From: Nitrosomonadaceae bacterium
GTDB lineage: Bacteria; Pseudomonadota; Gammaproteobacteria; Burkholderiales; Nitrosomonadaceae
DNA length: 64,000 bases
Assembly (NCBI GenBank): GCA_014190895.1
Contig: BJGV01000001.1
Coordinates: 49,845 to 113,844, forward strand
Direction: 5' to 3'
Positions 18,858-28,933 of the stretch are shown piece after piece; position 1 is the first letter of the stretch, and every line of letters begins with the position of its first letter. A program made the position numbers and the translations under genes. Under the pieces are notes generated by a model that was given only the letters and a program-made list of their open reading frames with translations, had not been told where the DNA came from and ran no database searches.

Positions 18858-19661
18858 TTACTCAATCTTAGCTTTAGCTTTTAAATCCTCAAGGTAGGAC
18901 ATAAATAGGCGCTGTACGATACTTTGTTGAATATTTTGTTTTACTTCTTCAAAGGCGGGTACTTTTGCTGGACGTATGTCATCTATTCGAATTACGTGCC
19001 AACCAGATGGAGTTTGTACTGGGCTTTCAGTAAGCTGACCTTTTTTCATCTTAGTCACGGCTTCAGGGAAGGATTGAAGAAGAGCTCTAGCAGGAGCCCA
19101 ACCAAGCTCTCCCCCTTTAGCTTTAGAGCCACTATCCAGAGACTTATCTTTAGCTATCTGGTCAAATTTAGAACCTTTTTTGATGCGAGCAATAATATCT
19201 GTTGCCTCTGCCTCAGATCCCACCAAAATATGACGTATGTTGTAGTCCTGCTCTCCTAGTAGTTGCATCTTTACTGTTTCGTACTCTTTGCGCATATCCT
19301 CATCAGTGATCTTCCTGGTATTTATGAAATCATTTTGAAGTGCTTTAATCAGTACTGATTGACGACTAAACTCAAGTTGCATGGAAGTATCTGCGGTCTT
19401 ATCAAGTCCTTTTTTCAGTGCTTCTTGGGCCAGTAATTCCTGTTTTATTAGATCTTCGCGCACAGCTTTTCTAGTTTCTGGGGTGTCTGCTTGACCTTGG
19501 GAAATGAGCCCCTTCATGAGCAATTCAAGACGCGAATTTGGGATGACAACCCCATTTACTTTAGCCATTGGCGTAATAGATTGGGCGTAACTATTCGCAA
19601 TCATAGCTATAGAACCTAGGATACAAAGTAACGTTAATTGAAAAATTTTTACTGGTTGCAT
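18858..19661 (-). CDS. Periplasmic PpiC/SurA-type peptidylprolyl isomerase
   Basis: Catalyses cis-trans isomerisation of prolyl bonds and assists folding of exported proteins. The 267 residues have a signal peptide (about 1-26, ending YAQS), an N-terminal SurA-like helical region with RKAVREDLIKQELLAQEAL, and one parvulin domain at about 135-235 with IRHILVGSEAEA, GGELGW and SGWHVIRIDD. It is the last gene of the minus-strand run yciB-yciI-bolA-ppiC, 25 bases after bolA. Confidence 0.94.
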   Translation of the reverse strand: MQPVKIFQLTLLCILGSIAMIANSYAQSITPMAKVNGVVIPNSRLELLMKGLISQGQADTPETRKAVREDLIKQELLAQEALKKGLDKTADTSMQLEFSRQSVLIKALQNDFINTRKITDEDMRKEYETVKMQLLGEQDYNIRHILVGSEAEATDIIARIKKGSKFDQIAKDKSLDSGSKAKGGELGWAPARALLQSFPEAVTKMKKGQLTESPVQTPSGWHVIRIDDIRPAKVPAFEEVKQNIQQSIVQRLFMSYLEDLKAKAKIE

Positions 19662-19686
19662 TAGATTTTCCTTTCAGTATATTAAA

Positions 19687-19953
19687 TTAGGTAATAATTT
19701 CTTTAGAAGTATACGCTTTTATACTGAGTGCGTGAATATCCTCGTACATCATTCTACCTAGGGCGTCATAGACTATGCGGTGTCTGGCCATAGTTGATTT
19801 TCCATCAAACTCAGACGAGACGATAATAAGGGAGTAATGTCCTCCACTTTTGGCCCCGGGGTGGTTTAGATGTTTTGAACTTTGATCAAAAATTTCAATC
19901 TTCTCGGGATTAAGGAAGGCCAATTTTTGTCTCATTAATTGAACTGTGTTCAT
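19687..19953 (-). CDS. BolA family protein
   Basis: BolA-like proteins pair with monothiol glutaredoxins and take part in iron-sulfur or iron signalling; some act on morphology under stress. The 88 residues show HPGAKSGGHYSLIIVS followed by RHRIVYDALGRMM, the usual core. The gene overlaps the end of the YciI gene by four bases, implying translational coupling. Confidence 0.93.
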   Translation of the reverse strand: MNTVQLMRQKLAFLNPEKIEIFDQSSKHLNHPGAKSGGHYSLIIVSSEFDGKSTMARHRIVYDALGRMMYEDIHALSIKAYTSKEIIT

Positions 19954-20255
19954 ACGGGCAGAACTTTTTTAAATGGCCTGACTGTAAATTTTTTATACAC
20001 GCCAGAAGTATTATATGGATCAGCTTCAGCCCAAGTTGTAGCATCTTCTAGTGATTCAAATTCCGCTACAATCAGGCTACCAGAAAACCCTGCCAAACCT
20101 GGATTGGTGGTGTCAATTCTAGGATATGGGCCAGCTAAAATCAGGCGCCCATCCTCTTGCAATACTTTAATGCGCTCCAAATGCTCAGAACGAACTGCTA
20201 GACGTTTCTCTAGGCTGTTGGGGATATCTTCCCCCTCTATTACGTAGAGCATCAT
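19950..20255 (-). CDS. YciI family protein
   Basis: A small ferredoxin-like-fold protein of the YCII family; biochemical role in the cell is not established. The 101 residues have the conserved [21 protein letters not shown] segment with the His, and the [12 protein letters not shown] motif near the C-terminus with the acidic residue thought to form the active site. Overlaps both neighbours by four bases in the yciB-yciI-bolA operon. Confidence 0.93.
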   Translation of the reverse strand: MMLYVIEGEDIPNSLEKRLAVRSEHLERIKVLQEDGRLILAGPYPRIDTTNPGLAGFSGSLIVAEFESLEDATTWAEADPYNTSGVYKKFTVRPFKKVLPV

Positions 20256-20797
20256 ATGTTTTGGTCTTTATTTGTTGTCATAAATTTACTGAGTACTAAT
20301 CCTTGCAGCACTATGAATAACAACATTATTCCCGTAGATCCGAATAATTTAAAATTAACCCAGATTTCAGTGGTGTAGTGAGAAGCTACATAGAGATTGA
20401 TTGCGCCCATAAGTGCAAAGAATATGGCCCAACTAAGATTAAGAGTGCCCCATAGTTTTTCTGGTAATGTGATTTGTTTTTCCATTATGGAGCGAATCAA
20501 ATTCTTCTTAAATATAGCGTGGGATATAAGTAGTGCACAAGTAAAGATCCAATAAAGCACCGTCGGTTTCCATTTTATGAAACTTTCATCTTGTAGTATT
20601 AGTGTGGCACTACCAAAAATAACAATAATTACAAGGCTTATCCATAACATGGTTTCTACTTTATGATAATAAAACCATGCCCAACCTATTTGTACAAAAG
20701 TAGCGACAATAGTGACAGCAGTAGCAACATAGATGTCGAATAGCTTAAAGGCGATGAAGAATAATACGACCGGAAAGAGATCGAATAAAAATTTCAT
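20252..20797 (-). CDS. yciB: Inner membrane septation protein A (YciB/IspZ)
   Basis: An integral inner-membrane protein connected with cell division and envelope integrity. The 181 residues start [18 protein letters not shown], the family signature, and contain five hydrophobic helices with [14 protein letters not shown] and [20 protein letters not shown]. Its stop overlaps the YciI start, so it heads the operon that runs to the PpiC gene. The 298 bases upstream of it, toward the DUF2863 gene, show no convincing gene. Confidence 0.95.
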   Translation of the reverse strand: MKFLFDLFPVVLFFIAFKLFDIYVATAVTIVATFVQIGWAWFYYHKVETMLWISLVIIVIFGSATLILQDESFIKWKPTVLYWIFTCALLISHAIFKKNLIRSIMEKQITLPEKLWGTLNLSWAIFFALMGAINLYVASHYTTEIWVNFKLFGSTGIMLLFIVLQGLVLSKFMTTNKDQNI

Positions 20798-21096
20798 AGA
20801 TTTATACAGGAGAGAGGTAAATGCGATGTTACGATTGTGCGGCGATTACCGTGGCCGGAAATATAAGAATCTACGGATCTTAAAAGCATAAGTTGCGTAA
20901 CAAGGTTAGGAAAATCAGGGAAATATGTATTCATGAGTGTAGTACTTTTTGATCTAAAAATTATTTTAATTGGGTAATGTGGATAGCCCTGCTGTAACGC
21001 AAGTAACGTTCCCCGTTTCTGTTCAGATTTAATAATTTAGTTTGCAATTATCATCTGCTTAAGAGCAGTTTCTGATTCTAATTATCCTCACTTATA

Positions 21097-22308
21097 TTAA
21101 TGGAGATGTATCGGTGATTTCTCAATCTCTTCAGGGAAATCGGCATGCACTATCTCACCCTCTGGATTTGGAAACAATGGTGCGCCACATTCGTCACAAT
21201 ACTCCAGTGAAAAATGATTGCCTAACAGTGTGGTATGGATTACACCACATTCTTGTAACGCTATTTTTATTTGTTCAACAGTGTCGCTGTTTTCATTTTC
21301 TTCGCCCACTAGAGCCCAGACAATTCCATAAAGTACATCATTACGACCTTTGAAAACAAAGCTTATGCGGTATTCTTCCAACCATTGGTCTCGGAATTCT
21401 GCAATTATTGCATGTAGAGCACTTGCAGGAGTATTTAGAGTTGATTGTATAAAATCAATCGCGGCATGCATGGAATAGGGTCGAGCTAGTCGATCTGCCA
21501 TGCGCCATGCAGAAAAGAATCCATCTGGCAATAATAACTCTAATGTGCAACCGGGAAATAATGAACGCAGAGTTTCCTCACCCTGACTCTGCCATAAATG
21601 CAAAATTCCTTGCTTTAAAGATTTTTCTATAGATGAACTGTCGATTTGAGACGCTTTATTATTTTCCTGCCAACGGAACATAGGTTTCCCCTGTGGCACC
21701 GCAACTGCGCCAATAAGATAGCGGGTATCAGATAAAAAACGTCCAGTTTCAGCAAGTTGACGTGGGTTCATGTGTAAATTTTCTTCCCCTGCCACTGCTG
21801 CCATCCATAATTTGCTAGCCAATTCATGTGTCAGGTGGTAACCACGCGGCAATTGATCGGGGCTAAATAGATAATCCGTCAGTGTAAATTTTACGTCTTT
21901 TGCTAATACACATAATTGTAATTTTATTCTCAAATTATCAGTGATTGCTTTGGATACCGGGCCAGAAGGAATTGAAAAACGTGACCACGCTAGAATTGGT
22001 ATGGCAAACATCAGTACATCATAGACGGAGTTCTCTTTGGTTATCACGCTACATTCAATTTCAGCTTCAATAGCATAGATAAATTCACCATAACCAACCG
22101 GATCGATGTCATAGAGTTGATCAAGCGTTGTTTCCAAGTTTTGGTCATCTCCTGTACGTAATTGCGCGTTAATCTTGATTCCCAGCTGATCCTCCCAAAA
22201 GATATCCTCAGTGCGACTACCAGAAGCAGCCAATCCTATAGCTAGACGTATTAGTTCTTTTATAGCCCGTGGAGATTTTGCCCTACGAGAAATATGGGGT
22301 TTTTTCAT
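21097..22308 (-). CDS. DUF2863 family protein
   Basis: A 403-residue soluble protein of a family I know only from betaproteobacteria, with no known function. It begins with a basic stretch, then ELIRLAIGLAASGSRTEDIFWE, the conserved N-terminal region. Near the end CDECGAPLFPNPEGE looks like half of a zinc ribbon. No membrane segment or signal peptide is seen. It stands alone, with about 200 bases to the next gene on either side. Confidence 0.85.
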   Translation of the reverse strand: MKKPHISRRAKSPRAIKELIRLAIGLAASGSRTEDIFWEDQLGIKINAQLRTGDDQNLETTLDQLYDIDPVGYGEFIYAIEAEIECSVITKENSVYDVLMFAIPILAWSRFSIPSGPVSKAITDNLRIKLQLCVLAKDVKFTLTDYLFSPDQLPRGYHLTHELASKLWMAAVAGEENLHMNPRQLAETGRFLSDTRYLIGAVAVPQGKPMFRWQENNKASQIDSSSIEKSLKQGILHLWQSQGEETLRSLFPGCTLELLLPDGFFSAWRMADRLARPYSMHAAIDFIQSTLNTPASALHAIIAEFRDQWLEEYRISFVFKGRNDVLYGIVWALVGEENENSDTVEQIKIALQECGVIHTTLLGNHFSLEYCDECGAPLFPNPEGEIVHADFPEEIEKSPIHLH

Positions 22309-22505
22309 GATGAAATGCGCATAGTAGACTAAAGAAGCATTCTAACCTAAATCTGATAACTGTGATGGATAGGGTTTTTAGCGAAGTTGAGATGTATAAT
22401 TTCTGAGATACAGGGAGAAAGCGAAGGAACAATGTTTGGTAGGACATCTATTCAACACAAGATATTTGTCGGAATACGGCCTGTTTTTTTTAAGTTAGCA
22501 GTATG

Positions 22506-23252
22506 TTATAAATTTATGCTGCGGCCCCCATCCACTGTAATTACTTGACCGGTAATGTAAGGAGCGTCGGCAATTAAAAAAAGTACTGTTTTTGCGATAT
22601 CATTTGGCTCACCCATCCTCTTTAGGAGCGTCCTGTCAATGACCTGTCGACGCATAAATTCATCAGCCCACTCCTCTTTTTCTGGCCATAGAATAGGGCC
22701 AGGAGAAATTCCATTTACTCTGATCTCAGGTGCAAGCTCTAGCGCCAAAGACCGGGTAAGTGACAATAGTCCACCCTTTGCAGAATTGTACACCGCATAT
22801 TTTCTTAGGGGCGACTCTGTATGGATATCAATAATGTTAATAATGCAGCCTCGGTGTTCTTTTAAATGTGGAGCCGCTGCTTGAGAGAGAAATAACGGTG
22901 CTTTTAAGTTGCTACCAGCAAGATCATCCCATATCTTTTCTGTAATACTTCCTATTGGGGTGGGAGAAAAACTAGAAGCATTATTGATTAACACATCTAT
23001 TCTGCCGAAACATTCCTTAGTTTCGTTAATTAAACGAGGTGATTGGCTAATATCAAGCAAATCAGCCTGTATTATTCCTACTGAGCTGGGCCGAGATTGA
23101 TTGAGTTCGGTTTGCAGTGTTTTAGCTTCCTCTACGGAAAACTGATAATGCACCATTAAGTTCATACCTTGTTTGTGGAGCATGCGGCAGATGGCAGCAC
23201 CAAGACGTTTAGCGCCACCGGTAATGAGAATCACCTTCCCTTGCGCTATCAT
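22506..23252 (-). CDS. SDR-family pteridine reductase-like protein
   Basis: A short-chain dehydrogenase/reductase that best fits the pteridine reductase (FolM/PTR1-like) group, which reduces dihydrobiopterin or dihydrofolate with NADPH. It shows the nucleotide motif ITGGAKRLGAAICR near the N-terminus, NNAS, and the catalytic YNSAKGG near residue 157, then ISPGPI. An Arg or Lys after the glycines (AKRLG) favours NADPH. ATG 23252 is used. A TTG three codons upstream sits closer to a GGAGG site and could be the real start. Exact substrate not certain. Confidence 0.8.
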   Translation of the reverse strand: MIAQGKVILITGGAKRLGAAICRMLHKQGMNLMVHYQFSVEEAKTLQTELNQSRPSSVGIIQADLLDISQSPRLINETKECFGRIDVLINNASSFSPTPIGSITEKIWDDLAGSNLKAPLFLSQAAAPHLKEHRGCIINIIDIHTESPLRKYAVYNSAKGGLLSLTRSLALELAPEIRVNGISPGPILWPEKEEWADEFMRRQVIDRTLLKRMGEPNDIAKTVLFLIADAPYITGQVITVDGGRSINL

Positions 23253-23524
23253 TTTTTTCAAGAAGCCTCCAGAAGACTTGATGTATGAGTAGTCCCTATA
23301 TTCTATTGCATATTCATTTTGTCTAGTTGCAATCCTTTCTTGTCAGTAGAGTTTTTTGCATATTGCTCGTATGCGATATTAGTATCCAATACAAACAAAG
23401 TTCTAACAGAATTAGAATTTATATATTCCTACAACCAGAGGGCATAGATCTTTATTCTGGCTATAATCATATTTTTACCCTACCCTACTAAGAACTTTGA
23501 ATTTCTAGAAACGTCTTTGAGTCG

Positions 23525-24697
23525 ATGTCAATATTACCGGAACCGAATGAAGCCGCTTCTAAACATAGCCAGGCTTTACAGAACACAATCCGTGCCGAAA
23601 TTTCTGTTGCCGCTGGCTGGATCTCTTTTGCACGTTATATGGAGTTGGTTTTATACGCTCCTGGCACAGGCTACTACAGTAACAATATTCCTAAATTTGG
23701 TAGCACAGGAGATTTTGTTACTGCACCAGAAATTTCTTCATTATTTGGCAGAACTATTGCGCAACAAGTTTTGCAGGTATTTCAATACATGGATAAGGGG
23801 GGTAATAATATCTTAGAGTTTGGTGCGGGTACTGGCAAACTAGCGCTGGATCTATTGCTTGAATTAGAAAGATTAGGAGAATTACCAGAACGGTACTTTA
23901 TTCTTGAAGTCAGTGCAGGGCTACGACGGCGTCAACAGGAATTGTTTGCAAGATATTTACCACACCTTATATCGAGAATTGAGTGGCTTGAATATTTGCC
24001 AACTACATTCGAAGGTTTAATGATTGCAAATGAAGTGCTTGACGCTATGCCAATTCATTTGGTGATGTGGCATGACAAGACACTGCTTGAACGGGGCGTG
24101 ACATGGAGTAATGGGGCGTTCCAGTGGAGCGATCGTTTACTGGTTGCAGGAGAGCTTTTTAACACTGCTCGTAAGGTGGGCTGTCAAATTAATGCCAGTA
24201 ATGGCTATATCAGTGAAATTAATCTTGCAGCGAATGCCTTTATAAAAAGTCTAGCAGATATTTTGCAGCGCGGCGCAGTGTTATTAATTGATTATGGCTT
24301 TGGGCATAAGGAGTATTACCACCCTCAGCGCGATAAAGGAACCTTGGTATGTCATTACCGTCACTATGTTCATGACGATCCTTTCTACTTACCCGGCCTG
24401 CAAGATATTACTAGCCATATTAATTTCAGTGCAATTACTGAAGTTACAAAGGGCGGGCAACTTGAATTATTAGGCTACACTACTCTAGCAAATTTTCTTA
24501 TTAATTGTGGTATCACTAAGATCCTTGAGCAAACTCCAGTGGAAAATTCGATTGATTATTTACCGTTAGCTGGTCAGTTGCAAAGATTAGTGAGCCCTGC
24601 TGAAATGGGTGATCTTTTTAAAGTTATCGCTTTTGGTAGAGGTATCCCGCAACCTATGATCGGTTTCATCACTGGCGATAAAAGTCATTTGCTATAG
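23525..24697 (+). CDS. MidA/NDUFAF7-family SAM-dependent methyltransferase
   Basis: This family includes the mitochondrial protein arginine methyltransferase NDUFAF7, needed for complex I assembly; bacterial members are poorly studied. The 390 residues have YYSNNIPKFGSTGDFVTAPEISSLFG near residue 50, the family's hallmark, then ILEFGAGTGKLALDLL for SAM binding, IANEVLDAMP, and LLIDYGFG near 260. Divergent from the SDR gene with a 270-base gap in which no clear promoter was placed. Confidence 0.88.
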   Translation: MSILPEPNEAASKHSQALQNTIRAEISVAAGWISFARYMELVLYAPGTGYYSNNIPKFGSTGDFVTAPEISSLFGRTIAQQVLQVFQYMDKGGNNILEFGAGTGKLALDLLLELERLGELPERYFILEVSAGLRRRQQELFARYLPHLISRIEWLEYLPTTFEGLMIANEVLDAMPIHLVMWHDKTLLERGVTWSNGAFQWSDRLLVAGELFNTARKVGCQINASNGYISEINLAANAFIKSLADILQRGAVLLIDYGFGHKEYYHPQRDKGTLVCHYRHYVHDDPFYLPGLQDITSHINFSAITEVTKGGQLELLGYTTLANFLINCGITKILEQTPVENSIDYLPLAGQLQRLVSPAEMGDLFKVIAFGRGIPQPMIGFITGDKSHLL

Positions 24698-24852
24698 AGG
24701 AATCCTATGATTCTATTTGTGAGTATTTAATGTTTTAATCTTGTGTCTCGGAAGGGGAGGGTACCTAAAGAGGCTAGATTTATCTTGTGTTATAATTTAG
24801 ATTGCAGATAAAGATTGAATTCTAGGGGGCATCCAGAAGAAATTGATAGCCA

Positions 24853-26292
24853 TTATTTTCTTGGCATGTAGAGATCAGTAATTGAGCCACCTGCAATTTC
24901 GGCAGCAAATAAAACAGTTTCTGATAATGTCGGATGTGGATGAATGGTTAGGCTTATGTCCTCAATATCCGCACCCATCTCTAGTGCTAGAACAGTTTCA
25001 GCAATTAATTCTCCGGCATTAACACCAACTATGCCAGCACCAAGGATACGACGAGTATTTTTATCTAGCAGTAACTTTGTTATACCTTCATCACGTCCCA
25101 TGGCAATTGCACGACCACTGGCTGCCCATGGGAAGGCACTTTTCTCGTACTCTATACCTTGTTTTTTGGCTTCGGTCTCAGTCAGGCCCATCCAGGCAAT
25201 CTCTGGGTCAGTATAAGCTACAGAAGGAATGGTAAGCGCATCAAATGTTGCTTTGTGTCCCGCAATAATCTCTGCAACAAGTTTACCTTCATGTGTAGCT
25301 TTGTGGGCTAACATGGGTTCACCGACAATGTCACCAATAGCAAAAATATGAGGAACATTGGTGCGTAGTTGTTTATCTACCGATACGAATCCGCGTTCAT
25401 TAACATTAATCCCAGCATTCTCTGCGCTAATTTTATTTCCATTAGGGCGGCGTCCTGTTGCCACAAGAATACGATCGTAAATTTGAGGCTCGGGAGATTC
25501 TTCCCCCTCAAATATAACCTTCAAACCAGCTTCCTGTATCTCAATTTCACTTACTTTAGTTTTGAGATAAATTGCTTCATAGCGCTTCTTTATACGGTTA
25601 TAGAGGGGTTTAACAAGATCCGCATCGGCGCTTGGGATTAACTGATCCATCAGCTCTACCACGCTTATTTTACTACCAAGTGCATCATAAACAGCAGCCA
25701 TCTCAAGGCCAATAATACCGCCACCAATAATCAACATACGTTTTGGGATATTCTCTAAATTCAGTGCACCGGTTGAATCCATAATGCGTGGGTCGCTGTA
25801 GGGTAAGCCTGGAATACGGGTGACACTTGATCCCGCAGCAATGATGCAGTGTTCAAATGAAACAGTTTTATTGCCATCAATCGTCTCTATTTGGATTGTG
25901 TTGGGCGAGATAAATTTGCCCGTACCATGTATGACACTCACCTTGCGTTTTCTTGCTAAACCACTTAATCCTTTCGTAAGTTTTTCAATGACAGATTCTT
26001 TCCAAATGCGTAATTTATTTATTTCAATTACAGGGGTGTTAAAAGTAACACCAAGATATTCGGTTCCCTCAGCTTCAGTAATAACTTTTGCTACATGCAG
26101 TAATGCTTTAGAAGGAATGCAGCCTACATTAAGGCATACGCCACCGAGTACAGGATAACGTTCAATTAATATTACTTTCTTGCCCAGATCAGCAGCGCGG
26201 AATGCAGCAGTGTAGCCACCTGGTCCGGCACCCAACACAACCACATCAGCATGGATGTCAATGGGTAATATGGATTTTTGGTCATTAACCAT
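24853..26292 (-). CDS. lpd: Dihydrolipoyl dehydrogenase (E3)
   Basis: Re-oxidises dihydrolipoamide of 2-oxoacid dehydrogenase complexes or the glycine cleavage system, passing electrons to NAD+. The 479 residues have the FAD motif VVVLGAGPGGYTAAFRAADLG, the redox pair in GGVCLNVGCIPSKALL near residue 52, the NAD motif IIGGGIIGLEMA, and the C-terminal His-Glu pair in LTIHPHPTLSE. Many betaproteobacterial E3 proteins carry an N-terminal lipoyl domain. Here it is missing and the ORF starts 17 residues before the FAD fold. No E1 or E2 gene is in the window. Confidence 0.95.
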   Translation of the reverse strand: MVNDQKSILPIDIHADVVVLGAGPGGYTAAFRAADLGKKVILIERYPVLGGVCLNVGCIPSKALLHVAKVITEAEGTEYLGVTFNTPVIEINKLRIWKESVIEKLTKGLSGLARKRKVSVIHGTGKFISPNTIQIETIDGNKTVSFEHCIIAAGSSVTRIPGLPYSDPRIMDSTGALNLENIPKRMLIIGGGIIGLEMAAVYDALGSKISVVELMDQLIPSADADLVKPLYNRIKKRYEAIYLKTKVSEIEIQEAGLKVIFEGEESPEPQIYDRILVATGRRPNGNKISAENAGINVNERGFVSVDKQLRTNVPHIFAIGDIVGEPMLAHKATHEGKLVAEIIAGHKATFDALTIPSVAYTDPEIAWMGLTETEAKKQGIEYEKSAFPWAASGRAIAMGRDEGITKLLLDKNTRRILGAGIVGVNAGELIAETVLALEMGADIEDISLTIHPHPTLSETVLFAAEIAGGSITDLYMPRK

Positions 26293-26427
26293 GTCAGAGA
26301 TTAAATTAACCGGAGAAAGGGAAGCATCTTTTTCCCCATTATTTGTTTTAGGGGAGGACGTAGAAGTAATTGGTTTAATTTCTTACTCCAGTATGAGAAT
26401 AGACAATTTATCATCTAATCGAGCGGG
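26293..26427 (-). pseudogene. Possible decayed lipoyl-domain end and linker upstream of lpd
   Basis: Reading upstream from the lpd ATG in the same frame gives a 30-codon Ser/Thr/Pro/Asn-rich stretch (EIKPITSTSSPKTNN and onward) that looks like an interdomain linker. Before it is a TAA at 26385-26383, then 14 codons ending DDKLSILILE, which resembles the usual lipoyl-domain end (GDKVSEGSLILTLE-like). A TAG precedes this. Only about 40 bases remain to the proA stop, so no full lipoyl domain fits. This is inference from a short similarity. Confidence 0.35.
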
Positions 26428-26464
26428 CTATGTATTGTATTAAAAGTATCTTTATTTAAAAAAT

Positions 26465-27730
26465 TTATTGGCGGATTTGTCCATCACCGAGCACAATAAA
26501 TTTCTGATTAGTCAATCCTTCTAACCCCACTGGTCCACGGGCATGTATTTTGTCAGTGGAGATTCCAATTTCAGCTCCTAAGCCATATTCAAAACCGTCA
26601 GCAAAACGCGTGGAAGCATTGACCATTACTGAACTGGAGTCTACCTCTCTTAAGAATTGGCGAGCATGGGCATAGTTCTCGGTGATAATCGAGTCGGTGT
26701 GTTGCGAACCGTAAGTGGTAATGTGTTCAATGGCTTGATCCAAGCTAGTTACCACTCTCACGCTTAGAATCGGCGCAAGATATTCAGTATGCCAATCCTC
26801 TTCCGTGGCTTTTTTCATACTTGGAATTATAACACGAGAGGCCTTGTCCCCACGCAGTTCCACACCTTTATTAGCATAAATGGCGCATAAAGATGGCAGT
26901 ACAATCCTAGCTATTTTTTCATGTACTAGTAGAGTTTCCATGGCGTTACATGCGCCATAGCGCTGAGTTTTTGCATTGTCAGCAATACGGATAGCTTTGT
27001 CTACATTAGCCCCATCATCGATATAAACATGACATATGCCATGCAGATGTTTAATAATTGGGATACATGCCTCATTAGAGAGACGGGCTATAAGCTCCTT
27101 TCCGCCACGTGGCACAATGACATCAACAAATTCTTTCATGGTAATGAGTTCATTTACAGCAGCACGATCGGTGGTTCGGAGAATCTGTACAGCAGTATCT
27201 GGTAGACCAGCAATTCTTAAACCCTCTTCCACGCAAGCAGCAATTGCTTGGTTGCTGTGGATGGCTTCTGAGCCACCACGTAGAATCGCTGCGTTGCCCG
27301 CTTTAAGACATAATCCCGCTGCATCAGCTGTAACATTAGGACGTGCTTCATAGATAATACCAATGACTCCTAGTGGCACCCGCATTCTTCCAATCTGGAT
27401 ACCAGATGGGCGGTAATTAAGACCACTGATTTCACCAACTGGATCGATTAGTGCGGCAATTTGTAGCAGTCCTTCCGCCATATTGGCAACATCTCTACTG
27501 GTAAGTGTTAAACGGTCTATAAAAACTGAATCCAATCCTTTAATTTTTGCATTTTCAAGATCAACAGCATTGGCCGTTAATAATTTATATTCATCACGTT
27601 TAATGGCCGTAGCCATTGAGATGAGCGCATTATTTTTAATAATAGTTTCAGCCTTTGCCATTAGATGTGATGCGGCACGGGCTTTATACCCTACCAATTG
27701 CATATAGGCTTTAATGTCTATGATATCCAT
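26465..27730 (-). CDS. proA: Gamma-glutamyl phosphate reductase
   Basis: Second step of proline synthesis: reduces gamma-glutamyl phosphate to glutamate semialdehyde with NADPH. About 421 residues with [27 protein letters not shown] near 110, the catalytic Cys in [13 protein letters not shown] near 285, and the C-terminal [17 protein letters not shown] 27730 is preferred, having a GGGA site upstream; the longer frame needs a TTG. Follows holA on the minus strand. proC, the last step of the pathway, is at 47.9 kb. No proB is in the window. Confidence 0.96.
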   Translation of the reverse strand: MDIIDIKAYMQLVGYKARAASHLMAKAETIIKNNALISMATAIKRDEYKLLTANAVDLENAKIKGLDSVFIDRLTLTSRDVANMAEGLLQIAALIDPVGEISGLNYRPSGIQIGRMRVPLGVIGIIYEARPNVTADAAGLCLKAGNAAILRGGSEAIHSNQAIAACVEEGLRIAGLPDTAVQILRTTDRAAVNELITMKEFVDVIVPRGGKELIARLSNEACIPIIKHLHGICHVYIDDGANVDKAIRIADNAKTQRYGACNAMETLLVHEKIARIVLPSLCAIYANKGVELRGDKASRVIIPSMKKATEEDWHTEYLAPILSVRVVTSLDQAIEHITTYGSQHTDSIITENYAHARQFLREVDSSSVMVNASTRFADGFEYGLGAEIGISTDKIHARGPVGLEGLTNQKFIVLGDGQIRQ

Positions 27731-27827
27731 ATCGTTTCCCGATTTTTCAATAAATAACAATAGTCTATTTTAACGCTACCACGTGGGCATAGATATAATT
27801 TGCTGAGGGTAAACTAGTTCTTACAGG

Positions 27828-28841
27828 TTACAAATGTTTACTATTCATGAAGCGTAATCCTAACTGTAGCAATTCATCCCATGCATCACCCTTAAGAACA
27901 CCTTTATTAATTTTGTCTATCTTTGCAGCATGCAGTAATGCCATAACTAGCGTTTTTAAACCTAGGCGCTTGGCAGTGCTTTCTATTATTTTTTGACGCT
28001 CCCCCCATACTTTTGCTTCTTTCATTAATTGCGTGATGAGTTTGCCAGAATTTATTCCCTTGCGAATACCAATTAGTAAGCGAATCTGCGCCGTTATAAC
28101 TGTAAGAATAAATGGTGCTACTATCCCCTCTCCTTTTAATTCATCTAGTATTTTAACGTAACGGAGCGTATTTGCTCCCATCATTGCATCTGATAGCTTA
28201 TAGACGTCGTATCTTGCCACGTCCAGCACCGCATCTTTGACTTGAGTAAAAGACAGTGTTCCAGATGGATAAAGCAACGCAAGTTTTCTGATTTCCTGGT
28301 GAGCAGCGAGCAGATTCCCCTCTACCTTATCAGTTAAAAATTGCAGAGTCTCTAGGGTAATTTTTTGCTCTTGCGCACTAAGGCGTCGATTAATCCAAGC
28401 TGGAAGTTCTGTACGAGTTACCAGGGGAACTGAGATCATGATCCCGGTATTTTCGAGCGCTTTAAACCATCTCCCTGCTTGAGATTGTTTTTCGATCTTT
28501 GGTAGAGTGACGAGCGTGACGGTATCAATTGGCAATGAATCACAATATTCTTCAATAGCTATACTTCCAGTATTGCCTGGTTTGCCAGAAGAAATGCGTA
28601 TATCTATGAATCGTTGTTCGTGGAATAAAGATAAGTTATTGCTACTCTGTCTAAGATCGGACCAGTTGAAGTGCTGGTTTACTATAAAAATTTCGCTTTT
28701 TGTATAACCAATTTTTTGCGTTTTAGCACGAATCAAATCGGTTGCCTCTATTACCAGTAATGGCTCATCACCAAACACGGTATAGAGTGGGGCTAATTGC
28801 CCTTGAAGATGTTGAGTCAGTTGAGTTAGGGGGATACGCAT
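27828..28841 (-). CDS. holA: DNA polymerase III subunit delta
   Basis: Delta opens the beta clamp within the clamp loader during replication. About 337 residues from ATG 28841; similarity to HolA begins at MRIPLTQLTQHL, so the twelve codons upstream were dropped. Typical features are LAPLYTVFGDEPLLVIEATDLIR near the N-terminus, the KVEGNLLAAHQEIRKLALLY block near 185, and a helical C-terminal domain. It follows lptE, the usual leuS-lptE-holA order. Confidence 0.94.
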   Translation of the reverse strand: MRIPLTQLTQHLQGQLAPLYTVFGDEPLLVIEATDLIRAKTQKIGYTKSEIFIVNQHFNWSDLRQSSNNLSLFHEQRFIDIRISSGKPGNTGSIAIEEYCDSLPIDTVTLVTLPKIEKQSQAGRWFKALENTGIMISVPLVTRTELPAWINRRLSAQEQKITLETLQFLTDKVEGNLLAAHQEIRKLALLYPSGTLSFTQVKDAVLDVARYDVYKLSDAMMGANTLRYVKILDELKGEGIVAPFILTVITAQIRLLIGIRKGINSGKLITQLMKEAKVWGERQKIIESTAKRLGLKTLVMALLHAAKIDKINKGVLKGDAWDELLQLGLRFMNSKHL

Positions 28842-28933
28842 AGTCGATATCAATCCTAATTCCAGATACCTTATCAATGGAGTACTAAAATTCCTAACTT
28901 AGACAATTTAATTGTTGCATAGGGCGTCATTAG

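Noticed and set aside
20821..20883. 20-codon ORF with a strong AGGAGAGAGG site upstream, divergent from yciB
   Set aside because: Too short and without recognisable features; the purine-rich stretch can arise by chance and no promoter is evident.
24700..24713. Hairpin GAATC-ctat-GATTC after the MidA-type gene as a terminator
   Set aside because: Only five base pairs and no proper T-run.
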